DNA of 64,000 nt, taken from Schoenoplectus triqueter. Lineage: Eukaryota > Streptophyta > Magnoliopsida > Poales > Cyperaceae. The translations under genes were made by a program, and so were the position numbers. Below, in pieces: positions 1 to 10,860 of this stretch (position 1 is its first letter; each line of letters opens with the position of its first letter). Under the pieces are notes generated by a model. It saw only the letters and a list, made by a program, of their open reading frames with translations, was not told where the DNA came from and made no database searches. The stretch covers positions 62,001 to 126,000 of the forward strand of contig CAXKVV010000043.1 in assembly GCA_964058805.1 (NCBI GenBank), read 5' to 3'.

Positions 1-417
1 GGGACATACATTAGCATACAAGCTTGGGTCTTAATCGCTGATGGTTTCCTTAATTAATTGTGGGATGCGATTTCAGTCATCCAATTTAAATGGAATTGAC
101 TCCATCAAATCTGACGTACGTACGTGGTTTAAATAAATTTCAATTGATTTATAGGAAATGGTGAGAAGTTTCAACCCTTTGAAAGTAGGAAATGGTGTAG
201 TGGGTCTGTCAATTAATATCGTTGTTTCACTCGACAAAATATGGTCCACTACCCAGAAGCCCAATTCCAAAAGGCAGATCTAATATCTGTAGTCTAGCGT
301 CTTAATTTATTATTTTACACATTCAAATCAAAATAAAATAAATATGCTTCGAGCCTTCGAAATATCCCCACCTCCGAAATATTCATACATAAAATTATAT
401 TTTTTATTTGAATTGAA
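1..417. other. Intergenic, nothing recognised
   Basis: AT-rich DNA at the left edge of the window. A 65-codon minus-strand open frame is present but has no motif or gene context, so no gene is called. Confidence 0.6.
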
Positions 418-650
418 GCAATGTTACAACAAAAATTATCATTTAACAACGATTATATATTAATTTTATTGTTAAAAAGACTTAGTGACATTGTTGAAAT
501 ATTAATTTTTTTAATGATTTCTAATAAAAAATATTATTAAAATAAAGTCTCAGAACATAAAAATAACTTATACAGACATTTAGCAACGATTCCTTCGAGA
601 AACCGTTACTAAATGTTTATATAATTTTTTTTTGGCTCTAACAGAAAAAT
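418..650. mobile_element. CACTA-like or MITE fragment with AACGATT/ACCGTT motifs
   Basis: The segment starts with TGTTACAACAAAAATT, carries repeated TTAACAACGATT, GCAACGATT and AACCGTTAC motifs in both orientations, and ends in a T-run followed by GGCTCTAACAG. The repeat at 34560-34985 has the same plan: a CACTACAACAGAAA start, AACGGTT motifs and a T-run followed by GTCAGCGACA. Subterminal short inverted motifs are typical of CACTA elements. I see no transposase. Family assignment is inference. Confidence 0.4.
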
Positions 651-837
651 CCATCAATGACATTTGCTCTAGAGATTGCTAGATTTTTTCTATCTCACCG
701 TTCATTCATCCCAATCGAACGATTCAAAAACTAAAATTCAAAAATTAAAATCTCACAGAAAGAGAAAGATAAAAAAAGAAATAAAAATTAAAATTCGACC
801 ATGGAGAGGAATAGAAATTTACTCTATTACAAGAGAG

Positions 838-1810
838 TTAATGACTGTTGTGAATATGGAGAGGAATAGAAATTTTCTGCTCATCTTGAGATCGTCAAGA
901 GGCGTTGCTTTAAAGATCAATGTTGAAGACTTGTCTTGGTTATGGTATAAGAGACTTGATCATGTGAATTTTGAACGCTTAAAGTTGATGAGTAGAAAAT
1001 AAATGGTTTATAGGCTGCTGTAAATAGAAGATAAGAAAGACATATATGAAGGATGTGTTTTTTGTAAGATACACCGAAAAATAATTTTCTAAGGAGAAGG
1101 CATGAAGAGCAAAGGCACCGTTGGAGCTTGTTCACACTTATATTTACGGTCCTATGAGCACAAATTCATATGGTGGTAATAGATATTTTATTACTTTCAT
1201 AGATTAATTTTTTAGAATGTGTTGGATGTATTTTTGAGGCAAAAGTCAGAAACTTTTTCAGTTTTTAGAAAATTTTAGAAAATGATTGAAAGACAAAGTG
1301 GTTGTTTGATAAAAAAGTTGAGAAGTGATAGAGGTGGTGAATACAACTCCAAAGAGTTAGAGAAATTTTATGAGAATGTTGGTCTTGAAAGACAATTAAC
1401 GGTTGGGTATATACGGGAATAAAATGGTGTTGTGGAAAGAAAAAATAGAATAATTATTGAAATGACAAGAACGATGATGAATGAAAATGGGTTTTTTTTG
1501 ACATTTTGGGTAGAGACAACATACACGACAGTTTACTTGTTAAATCAGTGTCCTACAAAATTGGTTGAGAACAAGACATCAATTGATGTATGGTCCAGTG
1601 GTAGATGGTCATCGGAGAATCACTTGAAATTGTTTGGTTTCATTTATTATGTACATATTCCAAAAGAGATGAGACACAAATTTAAGGACAAAGATGAGAA
1701 ATATGTATTTGTTGGTTATAGTTTCAAGTCAAAGAGTTATAAGCTCTTTAACTTGAAGAGGAATAAGGTGATTGAAAGTCGAGATATTACTTTTAGTGAA
1801 AAAGATAAGT
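838..1810 (+). pseudogene. copia GAG-pre-integrase and integrase remnant
   Basis: Near 940-1000 the frame gives SWLWYKRLDHVNFERLKLMS, the GAG-pre-integrase signature (normally WLWHkRfgHln). Integrase follows, with LRSDRGGEY around 1320-1345 and VVERKNR around 1430-1450 (second catalytic D and catalytic E). The clearest frame is 1432-1810: an integrase C-terminal part ending with the usual copia stretch KYVFVGYSFKSKSYKLFN. A stop lies just before NGVVERKN, and the region before 1432 needs several frame changes. No product is expected. Confidence 0.85.
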
Positions 1811-2117
1811 GAGATTGAAAAAAAAAGAATGTTAAAAGTATGTTTTTAAAAATGAATGCACAAGAATAAACAAGTGGTGTGTATGTAAGTGAAAATAAAG
1901 ATGAAAAAGAAGAATCATTTTCTTCAACGATGGATGTCGGGTCGAGTTCATCTACTCCAAACTCTACCTCGATAAAAATGAGAAGGTTAATTGATGTTTA
2001 TGCATGTTATAATTTTTATGTTGTTGAACTAAAAATTTTTGAGCAAGCGGTTCAAGAGGAGGTTTGGAGAAATATCTTGGAAGATGAAATAAATATGATT
2101 GTGAAAAATGATACTTG

Positions 2118-3245
2118 AAAGTTAGTTGAAAAATCAAAAGAGAAGGATGTGGTCGGGTTAAAGTAGATATACAAAACAAAGATGAATCTGAATGGTTTGG
2201 TGCAAAAGTATAAGACTAGATTGGTAGCAAAAGGATATTCGCAACAACCCGAAATTGATTAGAAAAATACAATCAAATATTTCATTCATAATTTTCAATT
2301 TTTATTACACATATAGCTATTCCCGCACTAGCCTTACATGGGATATTTTCAACATTAACATTATATATTTTCACCATCCAACCATCTCTGAACTTAGCCC
2401 AATAATAACTTTATCCTTTAGACAAGACAAATATAACTCTAAATAGGACAAATATAACTCTAAAGTGAACACAAACATAAAAACATTAATTTCAACACCG
2501 GTAACAAGATATAAAACAATAAGGATATTGATTGCATTAGCTGCACATAAAAGTTAGAAGATGTTTCAACTTGATGTGAAATCGGCTTTTTTAAATGGAG
2601 TGTTGAAAGAAGAAATGTATATTGTGTAATCGCAAGGTTTTGAGGTTAAAGGTGAAGAAGAAAAAAATATACAAGTTAAAGAAGACATTGTACGGGTTAA
2701 AACAAGTATCCCGTGCATGGTATGGCAACCATGATGCACACTTCACCGAAAAAAAGATTTAAAATGAGTCGAGATGAACCAACACTATATGTCAAGCATG
2801 ATAAAAATGTTATGTTTATTGTTTCTCTTTATGTTAATGATTTAATTTTTATCGAAAATGATGAAAAAAATGATGCATGAATTTAAGAATGACATGATAA
2901 AAAAATATGAAATGAATGATTTAGGTTTGTTTCATTATTTTTTGGGTATTAAAATTGATCAAAGGGAAGATGATGTGTTTATTTCTCAAAAGAAATATGC
3001 TCAAAATATTTTCATAAAATTTAAAATGAAGAATTATAATTCGATAATGATACTATTATTTGTGAATGAGAAGTTGGTAAAAGACGATGGTAGTGGTGAT
3101 GTCGATGCGGCACAATATAGAAGTTTAGTTGGGAGTTTATTATATCTTATTACTACTAGATCCAATATTATGTACGCCTCAAGATTGTTATCTCGATTTA
3201 TGTATCAAGCAAGCAAGATATATTTTATAGTTGCAAAATGAGTGT
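2118..3245 (+). pseudogene. copia reverse transcriptase remnant, interrupted
   Basis: Fragments of RVT_2 are visible: TRLVAKGYSQQPEID at about 2215-2262, then an insertion, then PVTRYKTIRILIALAAHK from about 2498, then FQLDVKSAFLNGVLKEEMY near 2565-2620. The catalytic YVDD box reads YVND at 2830-2841, so one catalytic aspartate is lost. The longest open part, 2858-3241, covers the palm/thumb end (NDLGLFHYFLGIKI, YRSLVGSLLYL). Multiple stops make it non-functional. Confidence 0.85.
2263..2497 (-). mobile_element. Reversed, truncated LTR inserted in the copia reverse transcriptase
   Basis: The reverse complement of this segment (TGTTGAAATTAATGTTTTTA...) matches the element's own 3' LTR start at 4305 onward for about 220 bp, including GTTTGTGTTCACTTTA, TTCAGAGATGGTTGGAT and ATTGAAAATTATGAAT. 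The match ends about 40 bp before the LTR's expected end. It sits exactly where reverse transcriptase homology breaks. A 20-bp sequence, GACAAATATAACTCTAAATA, is duplicated in tandem inside it. This looks like a solo or truncated LTR of the same family inserted in opposite orientation. Confidence 0.75.
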
Positions 3246-3720
3246 TGAGATACATTTAAGGTATCAAAGAATTAGGCCTCATGTTTGAACATAATGAAAA
3301 GGAATGTGTGAAAATATTTGATTTTTGTGATAGTGATTGAGCCGAAAACATGGATGACATGAAAAGTACTTTTGGGTACACATTTATTCTTGGATCATGT
3401 ATATTTTCGTGGGCATCAAAGAAATAAGAAAGAGTGACATATTTATCCGTGGAAGCCGAATATGTATTGGCAAGTGAGGCCACAAAGAAAGTTGTTTGGT
3501 TGAAAAAAATATTGGAGAAATAAGAGATGGTCATGGTTTTTTTGTGATAACAAGTCCGCAATTGCAATGTCGAAGAATTCAATATTTCATAGCCGAACAA
3601 AACATATAAATCTCAAGCATCACTATATTAGAGAAGCCGTTGAAGATAAAGAAATTGAGATCAAGCATGTGAAGACCGGAGACCAATTGACGGATATCTT
3701 TATTAAGCAAGCTTTTAAAA
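3246..3720 (+). pseudogene. copia RNase H remnant
   Basis: Frames here give copia RNase H hallmarks: VTYLSVEAEYVLASEATKK (usually vaLSTaEAEY) near 3436-3490, a degenerate NKSAIAMSKNS near 3550-3590, and HHYIREAVEDKEIEIKHV near 3617-3675, then a final TGDQLTDIFIK. Stop codons interrupt the frame at several points. It follows the reverse transcriptase remnant directly, as expected for copia pol. Confidence 0.8.
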
Positions 3721-4240
3721 AATGAAAAGTTTTAACCGTTTTAATGGTTTTGATAGATTCTACCGTTATGTTTTTGAGAAAAATGGATTTAGCGGTTTTT
3801 TATGATTTAACCATTTTATCTCACGTTAAACCCGTTAATTTAAAAAAATATATATTTAACGACTGATTTTTTATTTTATTTGAAATCTTAATAGTTTGTG
3901 ACTCTAAAAAATTTTATTTTGTATTTTTTGGATGTAAATTAAGGCCCTAGTAAAAACAGAAAGCAAATATATCATGTAATAGTTTAATATAATTTAAGAT
4001 TTTTAACTTTTAAGTACTTAATTAATGTTGTAATTATTATTTTTACTTAATTTTGTTAATTATTAAGTATTAATGATATGATAATGTATTTTTTAATATT
4101 TTTAAATATCAGTTAATAGGTAAAAAATGATTGACCATTTTTTAATTTAACGGCCGTGTAAAACCGTTAATCGTTAACTGGTCACCTCACCATTAAGGGC
4201 CGTTAAATATTTTTTAAAATCTTGTTATTAAGATACTTTT
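3721..4240. other. Unassigned AT-rich insertion inside the copia relic
   Basis: Between the end of RNase H and the polypurine tract there is about 500 bp with no coding signal. It contains scattered AACCGTT/CCGTTAA motifs near both ends (3733-3845 and 4150-4210), which may mark a small inserted DNA element. Ends and target duplication could not be fixed. Confidence 0.35.
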
Positions 4241-4304
4241 ATGTAACAAGTTTGTTTATCTTAGGGGATTATTGGGGATGACTAATAAAAATATTAAGGG
4301 AGAG

Positions 4305-4570
4305 TGTTAAAATTAATATTTTTATGTTTGTGTTCACTTTATAGTTATATTTATTTTGTTTAGATGGTAAAATTATTGTGTTACATTCAGAGATGGTTGG
4401 ATAGTGAAAATATGTAATGTTAATGTTAAAAATGGCTCATATAAGACCCAGTGCAGAAAGAGCTACATGTGTAACAAAAACTGAAAATTATGAATAGAAC
4501 ATTTGAGTGTCTTTTGCTGTCTCTAGTAGTCACCTCCTCCTTCTTCTTTCTATTTCTTTCTTCCACAACA
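4305..4570 (+). repeat. 3' LTR of the copia relic
   Basis: It begins TGTTAAAATTAATATT directly after a purine tract (AATATTAAGGGAGAG) and ends near TTCCACAACA, giving TG...CA termini and about 266 bp. Identity is supported by the reversed copy at 2263-2497. No 5' partner was found, so the right end is the less certain one. Confidence 0.65.
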
Positions 4571-5558
4571 AAAAAAAACTAAAGATAAACTAAAATAGGC
4601 CATGCCAAGGCCAACAATAATGATACACATAATAATGCATGGGGGAGGTTAATTTTCCAATGCGTACCAGTTCATATTAATATCATTAACTACGAAAATC
4701 TTCATTAATTGCAGGACTTTGGTAATGCGCGCAGCTTTGTATATTTTCACATGTCAAGGCAAACATATTGAAAATTGCACCGTTAAAATTGAATATTCTT
4801 CTTATAATGACTCCGAAAATTATAGGGATAGATACAACTGTATATATTAATGGACAAAAAATTGAAATGGTTTTGGACTCGATGATTCAACTGTGAAAGA
4901 GAGCTCGCACGAATTTGTCTCTGAAACAATCAAAAGGAAGTTCGAAGAAATATTCAATTACATGTAACTACGCTGTGTTGTAAATCTCTGTAACCGGTCA
5001 AGAATATATACAGAACATTCAACATTTTTTTGTGGTTTAAAATTCAACTTTTGAATCTTAGTTAATATCAAATAGCAACTGAACAAGTCGTTGATCGTTA
5101 CATGTCTATTTCAAGCACGTACCATAATGAGAGAGTGTGGCACCCGATGCGCCATGGGTTACAAATAAGATTAATATTCAAACAGAACAGTATATATATG
5201 ATATAAGTGACTTAATATGATATTAATTCAAGATGGCGGACGTATATATCGATCAAGACTATATATGGACTTAGTATTTATAGTCTGCTATATACAATCA
5301 TTTCAAACTGTCATGCATGACTGTTTTATCGAAGAAGTTTTAATTAGCTAATTAGTGTTGGCAATTTTTGTACATCAAGGGGAAAAAAGTAAGGTCTTCA
5401 AAGTGATGGACTTCAGTCCAAAAATGCATGCAACTCAAATTTTATCATAATATATCTAAAATTTAAAATTTATCTTTTTCATATAAAAATATCACGAGAT
5501 ATAAAAAATTGATGTTTAGAGTTCTATAAGTATTTGTTTCGGATTTCTAAAAATGATA
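4571..5558. other. Intergenic, nothing recognised
   Basis: About 1 kb of AT-rich DNA with no long open frame, no obvious inverted repeat and no recognised family. Confidence 0.6.
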
Positions 5559-5567
5559 TATAAATAA

Positions 5568-6815
5568 GGGGGCTAATAACCGTCCCCAGCGATTTATCCC
5601 CATACAATTTCCCCAAAGGCTTGACTGCTCCAACAACTTTGACTTTGTAGCGATGGGTGAGTGCTTTAACTAGCGTACACTATTTTCATTCCATTGCTAT
5701 TTACATCAACCACCATGAAATTATATTATTTATATTAAAGAGGCTGATAATAATCTCAACGTTTTGACCTCAAAAAATCTCCAAGTTAATTGTAACGTTC
5801 TAATACAAAAGTCAACAATGCGTCTAATGAATTTTTTTTTTTGCTCAGATATTATTTATATCAAATACTATGACTATTTATATCTTACAAACTAACTATT
5901 TAGATTAAGTATATAAATAACCGCAGTACGACAATATAAAAGTCAGAACCCCACTAAAGTACCTACTACTTCGCTCTTTTTCACTTCGATACTACTTATA
6001 CCAAATATCCTGACTATTTACAACGTACAAACTAATTATTTATCTTAAATATATAAATACATTATTATAACCGCGATACGACAATATAAAAGTCAGAATC
6101 CCACTAAAGTATCTATTACTCCATTTTTTGCTCTGATGCTAATTATATCAAATACCTTAACTATTTATATCATATGAATTAACTATTTATATTAAGTATA
6201 CAAATACATTATTATAACTGTAATACAACTATATAAAAGTTAAAAACTCACTAAAGTGCCTACCACTTTGCTCTTTTCGCTCTGATGTTATTTATATCAA
6301 ATACTCTGACTATTTATATTAAGTATATAAACACATTATTATTACAGCAATATAAAAAGTCAGAAGCTCATTAAAGTGCCTATTACTTTGCTCTTTTTCG
6401 CTCACTTATTTTGTTTGGGTCTCTTGAAAACTTATGTTGAGCAAGGTGGAATCAAATCATCATGTTCCTAAATAAGATGCAATTAATAATTTGGAAAGCT
6501 TGGTCAAATAAAACTTTCCGTTAAAAAAATTATTAAATCAATGCTTCAAACCATAATGAGTCCCATAGATTTCCATCAATATTAAATTTTCTGGATGCTA
6601 TTTGACAAGATAGATAGATCGTGCATGTTAAATCCGAATTGAGCAGTATTGAGTATAGATCCAAATGATTACGGAGATAAGAGCAATTGGATCTTTCCCT
6701 TTTTGCCCTTTAGCGTGTATATTTGAAAGAATTTCCATAAAAGGAAAGTGCGCTGGCGGAATTTTGTTCGGGGACGATTATGGGGATGTTACTGTGGGGA
6801 TAATAATAATTATCC
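5568..6815. mobile_element. Non-autonomous MULE-like element with 9-bp target duplication
   Basis: The element is flanked by perfect 9-bp direct repeats TATAAATAA at 5559-5567 and 6816-6824. The ends pair as a degenerate terminal inverted repeat: left GGGGGCTAATAACCGTCCCC and reverse-complemented right GGATAATTATTATTATCCCC align without gaps. They share TCCCCA at TIR positions 16-21 and ATCCCCATA at 29-37, with 26 of 47 positions identical. A 9-bp duplication is the hallmark of Mutator-like elements. No transposase is present. The interior is largely an array of about 140-bp repeats. The duplication is AT-only, so chance is not fully excluded. Confidence 0.65.
5843..6404. repeat. Tandem array, four diverged ~120-155 bp units
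   Basis: Units begin near 5843, 5980, 6134 and 6284. Each runs through TTATATCAAATAC, CTATTTATAT, TAAGTATATAAA, ATACATTATTATAA, CAATATAAAAGTCAGAA, CACTAAAGTGCCTA and TTTGCTCTTTTTCGCTC. The last unit has an internal deletion. The array lies inside the MULE-like element and probably amplified with it. Confidence 0.8.
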
Positions 6816-6824
6816 TATAAATAA

Positions 6825-7525
6825 TTTAATACTTTATTATTATTTTAAAGCTGATTTTCAAAAATTCAAATAAAAACTTAATCAACTCTAAACACATCAA
6901 ATTTATCAATGATTTGGTAGAGCGTTGACAAAATTGACAAAAAAATGAGTTATCGGTTAATTCAATGCTCATATTAAGCAGCAGTGTAATCAAACTCCCT
7001 TTTACATAGGAAGAACGAAGAAGGCACGTAACCGGAAGGCTTTTATTAATAACTAACTCGGGTTTGGTATCAACAATAAAGTGTTTAAATAAATAATTAA
7101 TAGCATAAAATTTTAAATATATCTAATAAAATTACACATTAAAGAAAATTTAGACATAATATTTTTAAATGGTAAGTAATAATGTTAATTATAATAATAA
7201 ATAATATAATTAAACTTATAATAAAGTTAAATCATTTTAAGAGTCAAATTTTATATTAAATATATTACACATATTATTTTAAATGAGGAGACATAAATTA
7301 TTTTATATGAAACTTTAGATTCAATAAGATTAAAAGATTAAAACAAAATGATTGGTGGAGAAAAGTGATGATGTGGCATGCTAAAAAAATTTGAAGCTTA
7401 ACTTTCTTTATGTATTATGAATTTGGTGCACAACCAAGAAATTTTTGTTGATTGGATTCTCATCGTGTATTTATATTAAAAAAAGTGCAAATGAATAAGT
7501 TGTATTTGTGTAAGGATCGATATAT
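6825..7525. other. Intergenic, nothing recognised
   Basis: AT-rich, no supported gene or repeat structure. Confidence 0.55.
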
Positions 7526-7866
7526 CTATATTTATATTATATTATAAAAAAATATAAAGAGCATATATTTTAAAGGAGTCCATTAATGTTATCAGATAAT
7601 GTATAATTATTAAAATACTCATATTTAATTATTGATTGAGATTGATTGATTTTATAAAAGTGATAGTTCATATTTCAATCAAACATATTTTTCCTCTTCA
7701 TTTCATTTGCTAATTTTTATCATGCATTTATAGAAAGTCCAAAAAAAAGTTGTATATAACATAAATTAAACATCAACTATTATTAAGTTCTATTATAAAA
7801 AAACTATGCACTATACAACTTTACTCAGAAAAAAATTATTATATTTCTACATTGACTTTTATTAAA

Positions 7867-8597
7867 CTAGCATAGAACTTGCACGTTGTGTAGATCCACT
7901 TAATTTTAAAAATGTTTATATTTAGCTAATTTATTATAACTAAATGATATATTTTAATTAAATATCATTTATGTCAAAATCAATCACAAAGATGGTTAAA
8001 TAAAATTAATTTATTATTTAATAAAAGATGATTTACAAAATAATCTTTTTTCTGAGTATGATTGTATCATGTATAGTCTTTTTTTATAATAAAACTTAAC
8101 AATTATTGATATTTATTTTATGTGATATCTTATTTTTACAAAATAATTATATTTAACATTAATTTTATTATAAAAATAATATATTTTACTTCTATATTAT
8201 TTATATTTAAATCAATTATAAAGTCTCTTAAAAATTTAAATTAATTTATTATTTAATAAAAGAAAATGAACAAAATATAATATTTTTCTTTTCTAAGTAA
8301 AGTTGTACATTGTTTAGTTTTTTTTATAGATTTATTTGATATATAACTTCTTTTTTTAGATCTCTTATAAATGCATTGTAAAAATAGCAATTGGAGTGGA
8401 GAGAAAAAATGAGTTTGACTAAAATTTAAAAAATAGTTTTGATAAAATCAATCAATCTAAATCGTAAATTGAATATGAATATTTTGATAATTACACATTA
8501 TCTGATAACACTAATGGAGAAATCAATTCAGATGCTCTTTATAATATAATATAATATAATATAATATAATATAATATAATATAATATAGTATATCAA
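7867..8597 (-). mobile_element. Candidate Helitron, minus strand
   Basis: On the minus strand the 3' end reads CAACGTGCAAGTTCTATGCTAG followed by T, matching the Helitron rule CTRR|T. The 5' part resembles the TATATTATATAAAGAGCATC start of the two better-defined Helitrons in this window, although a (TATAA)n expansion blurs its exact end. No Rep/helicase coding is present, so it would be non-autonomous. Confidence 0.4.
8541..8586. repeat. (ATAAT)n microsatellite, ~9 copies
   Basis: A clean pentanucleotide run lies at the presumed 5' end of the Helitron-like copy. It probably expanded from the family's AT-rich terminus. Confidence 0.9.
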
Positions 8598-8730
8598 ATA
8601 ACTAAATATCAATTATTATTAAGTTTTATTATAAAAATAGAAAACTATAAATTATATAATTTTACTAAAAATATTATATTTTATACATCATCTTCTACTA
8701 AATGATAAATTAAGATTCTATACTAATATA

Positions 8731-10087
8731 TATTTATATATATATTGGTACCTAAATCTGATCATATATGCAGTCATTGCTCTGAGAAAAAGATACGGCT
8801 GTTGCCGCTAGCTGTCAAGAAAAAAAAAAGTCAAAAACATGGCACAAGGAAATCATGCATGAGCTAATGACGCAAGTCAAGAGCCTTCCCAAAAAAATTA
8901 AGCATGGGATAAAGATTAGTACTACATCAAGAAAATAATGACGTACAAAAAGTTGCGCATTCTTCTAGATATGAATTAAAAAGAGCCACATGTGGAATCT
9001 ATAAGATATCAGAAAATGTAGCGACATACAATATTTCTTATAAGATATAAAAATAATATATAAATTAGATTTTGAACAAGGCACTAGCACAAGGAATAAC
9101 CCAAAGAGACCAGAGTTGATTTTAGCAATTCAATTCATTTTTGGGTGGATGAAAAAAGCTACTTGTAGATTTGTAGTTCGTAACTAATATTTGATTATTG
9201 TAATTGTAGCGTGTTCCTTGTAGCTTTCTCAGTCTCTGTAGCAATTAATTAATCTCTGAAATTGAAGGGCGGGTGTCAGCATCAGGCTGAGGATCTTTTG
9301 TTGAAATTCCAAAGCTCAAGAACCCACCTGTATCTTTCTGTTAAATCGGAGGAGGATTTTAAGTTTCATGACAGTGATCTCTGATTTGCTTTCAGATTGT
9401 CCATAATCATCTATCTACACGCTCATGCTCACCTTTCCCCCCCTTTCCCACATTTTTGTGGATGGAAATATACATTATTCTGGCATTAGAATGGTCCCCT
9501 TGTTATTCCATGGAACTGGCCGAAGGTTTTTCTTCTTATTCTTAGGCCGCATTCGTGATTTTCGCAAGATAAGGTTGTATCGTATTTGTACGACTTTTAG
9601 AGCCCAGCTAGCTAGATGTTTTGTTTTACCAAACCTCAAGCCCAATAAAAGGCCCAAGAGAAAGGAGCTGCGCTTGCACAGTTGCACCTATGCTATGCTA
9701 TGCTATGCTACATATCATACTTCATACAACAAGTACAAGGCAATAGGCATGGTCAAAAGCAAATAAATGCCTTATATGTTCTAATTTTTGCATCAACCAG
9801 CCGCTGATGGAAAAGTAAAGTAGGACTGACAATCCGACCATGGAAATATAAGGTCAAATATCACTGTTGAACGCCTAACTTGTTGTCTTTTCTAACAACC
9901 TATAGTAAGTAATCAAAGCATCATACCAGTAAGTAATCAAAGCTTGAAAATGATCAGGAGAAAAACCATCGGTTACAAATGAGGAATGGTCCTGTCTTCC
10001 CCACCACTGCTGATGCCACATTTGCTATCACCTGTTTATATTATTATATCAGTATCATGTTATTCCAGGGGTGTGGCTTTTGACGTT
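8731..10087. other. Intergenic, no supported gene
   Basis: Open frames exist on both strands (for example 9425-9766 plus and 9475-9687 minus), but they overlap in antisense and show no domain or splice context. The stretch 9060-9780 is less AT-rich and could belong to a non-coding transcript. Nothing in it is recognised. Confidence 0.5.
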
Positions 10088-10096
10088 GGAGTTGGG

Positions 10097-10311
10097 GGAA
10101 GAGGGGGAGGTACAAAGACTTTTGAATCAAAAACTGAGTTTAAAACTTTTTGGAACCGTTGATTTTGCATCGAGATTCGTAATAATTACTGAAAATATGA
10201 ATTTTAAACTTAGAATTCATTAAAAGTATAAATTTCCATGCAAAATCAATAGCTCCAAAAGACTTTAAACTCATTTTTTGATTCAAAAGCTTTTGTACCT
10301 CCTTCACTTCC
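10097..10311. mobile_element. MULE-type MITE with 9-bp target duplication
   Basis: A 215-bp foldback element. The 9-bp direct repeats GGAGTTGGG occupy 10088-10096 and 10312-10320. Terminal inverted repeats start GGAAGAGGGGGAGGTACAAA on the left and GGAAGTGAAGGAGGTACAAA on the right (reverse complement). They extend about 75 bp, through CTTTTGAATCAAAAA, GAGTTTAAA, CTTTTTGGA and TTGATTTTGCAT. The mixed-base 9-bp duplication is characteristic of Mutator-like elements. No coding capacity. A transcript would fold into a long hairpin. Confidence 0.85.
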
Positions 10312-10320
10312 GGAGTTGGG

Positions 10321-10860
10321 AGGGACTGAACAGTCTTTACAGATTATTAATCTGACTACCTTTGCATTTACTTTAATCATCAATGTGAATAGAGTAGTGT
10401 TTATGCTGCTTTCGATTTGGGGGAAGATGATAGAATGGAGAATGCTTGCAATATCTTGGAAAAATTCTGATGTGATGTCCTTTTGTGTTCCTACAATACC
10501 AAAGGATATAGTGAACATTTTACCAATCAGATCAAACAAGTTGATTGAATACTGGTACAGGTTTCAACTAATTGATTTCTACATCCTTGTGTTTAATTTA
10601 AGAATGCTTTTTGGTTGTAGGTACACATCATCTGTGACTGGTCTGGGTTCAGACTTCAGTCTTCAGTCAGCCCGCAGTTGGCATGTTGAATTCAATTCGG
10701 TGGTATGGTTTGGTATTGGGGTAATTAATGGTAGTGGTGGTTCAGACGTTGGATTGGCTTTGAGATCCGTGCAGTAGGATAGAATAGGGTAGGATAGTCT
10801 ACTAGAGTTAATTCGCATCGCACCATGTAGGACTACATTAAAAAAAAAACAAAAAGATCG
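10321..10860. other. Intergenic, no supported gene
   Basis: A 153-codon plus-strand frame (10316-10777) starts inside the MITE target duplication and has no recognised motif. A GGATAGAATAGGGTAGGATAG imperfect repeat lies at about 10777-10798. No gene is called. Confidence 0.5.

Larger units (their letters stand above)
838..4570 (+). mobile_element. Decayed, 5'-truncated Ty1/copia retrotransposon
   Basis: The plus strand carries copia pol domains in order: GAG-pre-integrase, integrase, reverse transcriptase and RNase H, then a polypurine-like AATATTAAGGGAGAG and a 3' LTR starting TGTTAAAATT. The gag region, primer site and 5' LTR are not visible. Reading frames are broken by many stops and shifts, so the element is dead. 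It holds a reversed LTR fragment (2263-2497) and about 500 bp of foreign AT-rich DNA between RNase H and the 3' LTR. The left boundary is uncertain. Confidence 0.85.
7526..8730. repeat. Inverted-repeat complex of Helitron-like copies
   Basis: Sequence at about 7545-7750 is inverted at about 8370-8570. Both arms contain TATAAAGAGCAT, GTTATCAGATAATGT, GATTGATTGATTTTAT and a CATGCATTTA/ACAATGCATTTA motif. A second motif around TTATTAAGTTCTATTATAAA occurs at 7753-7860 and 8590-8720, and inverted at about 8040-8110 and 8280-8345. AATTTATTATTTAATAAAAGA recurs inside. The outer arms resemble the 5' ends of the Helitrons at 23318 and 32730 (TATTATATAAAGCATCTAAG). The best reading is two nested or abutting Helitron-like copies in opposite orientation. 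Confidence 0.5.

Noticed and set aside
9425..9766. 113-codon plus-strand frame
   Set aside because: No domain, an overlapping antisense frame, and a repetitive end. No splice or promoter support.
10316..10777. 153-codon plus-strand frame
   Set aside because: It starts in the MITE flank, shows no recognisable family, and overlaps other frames.
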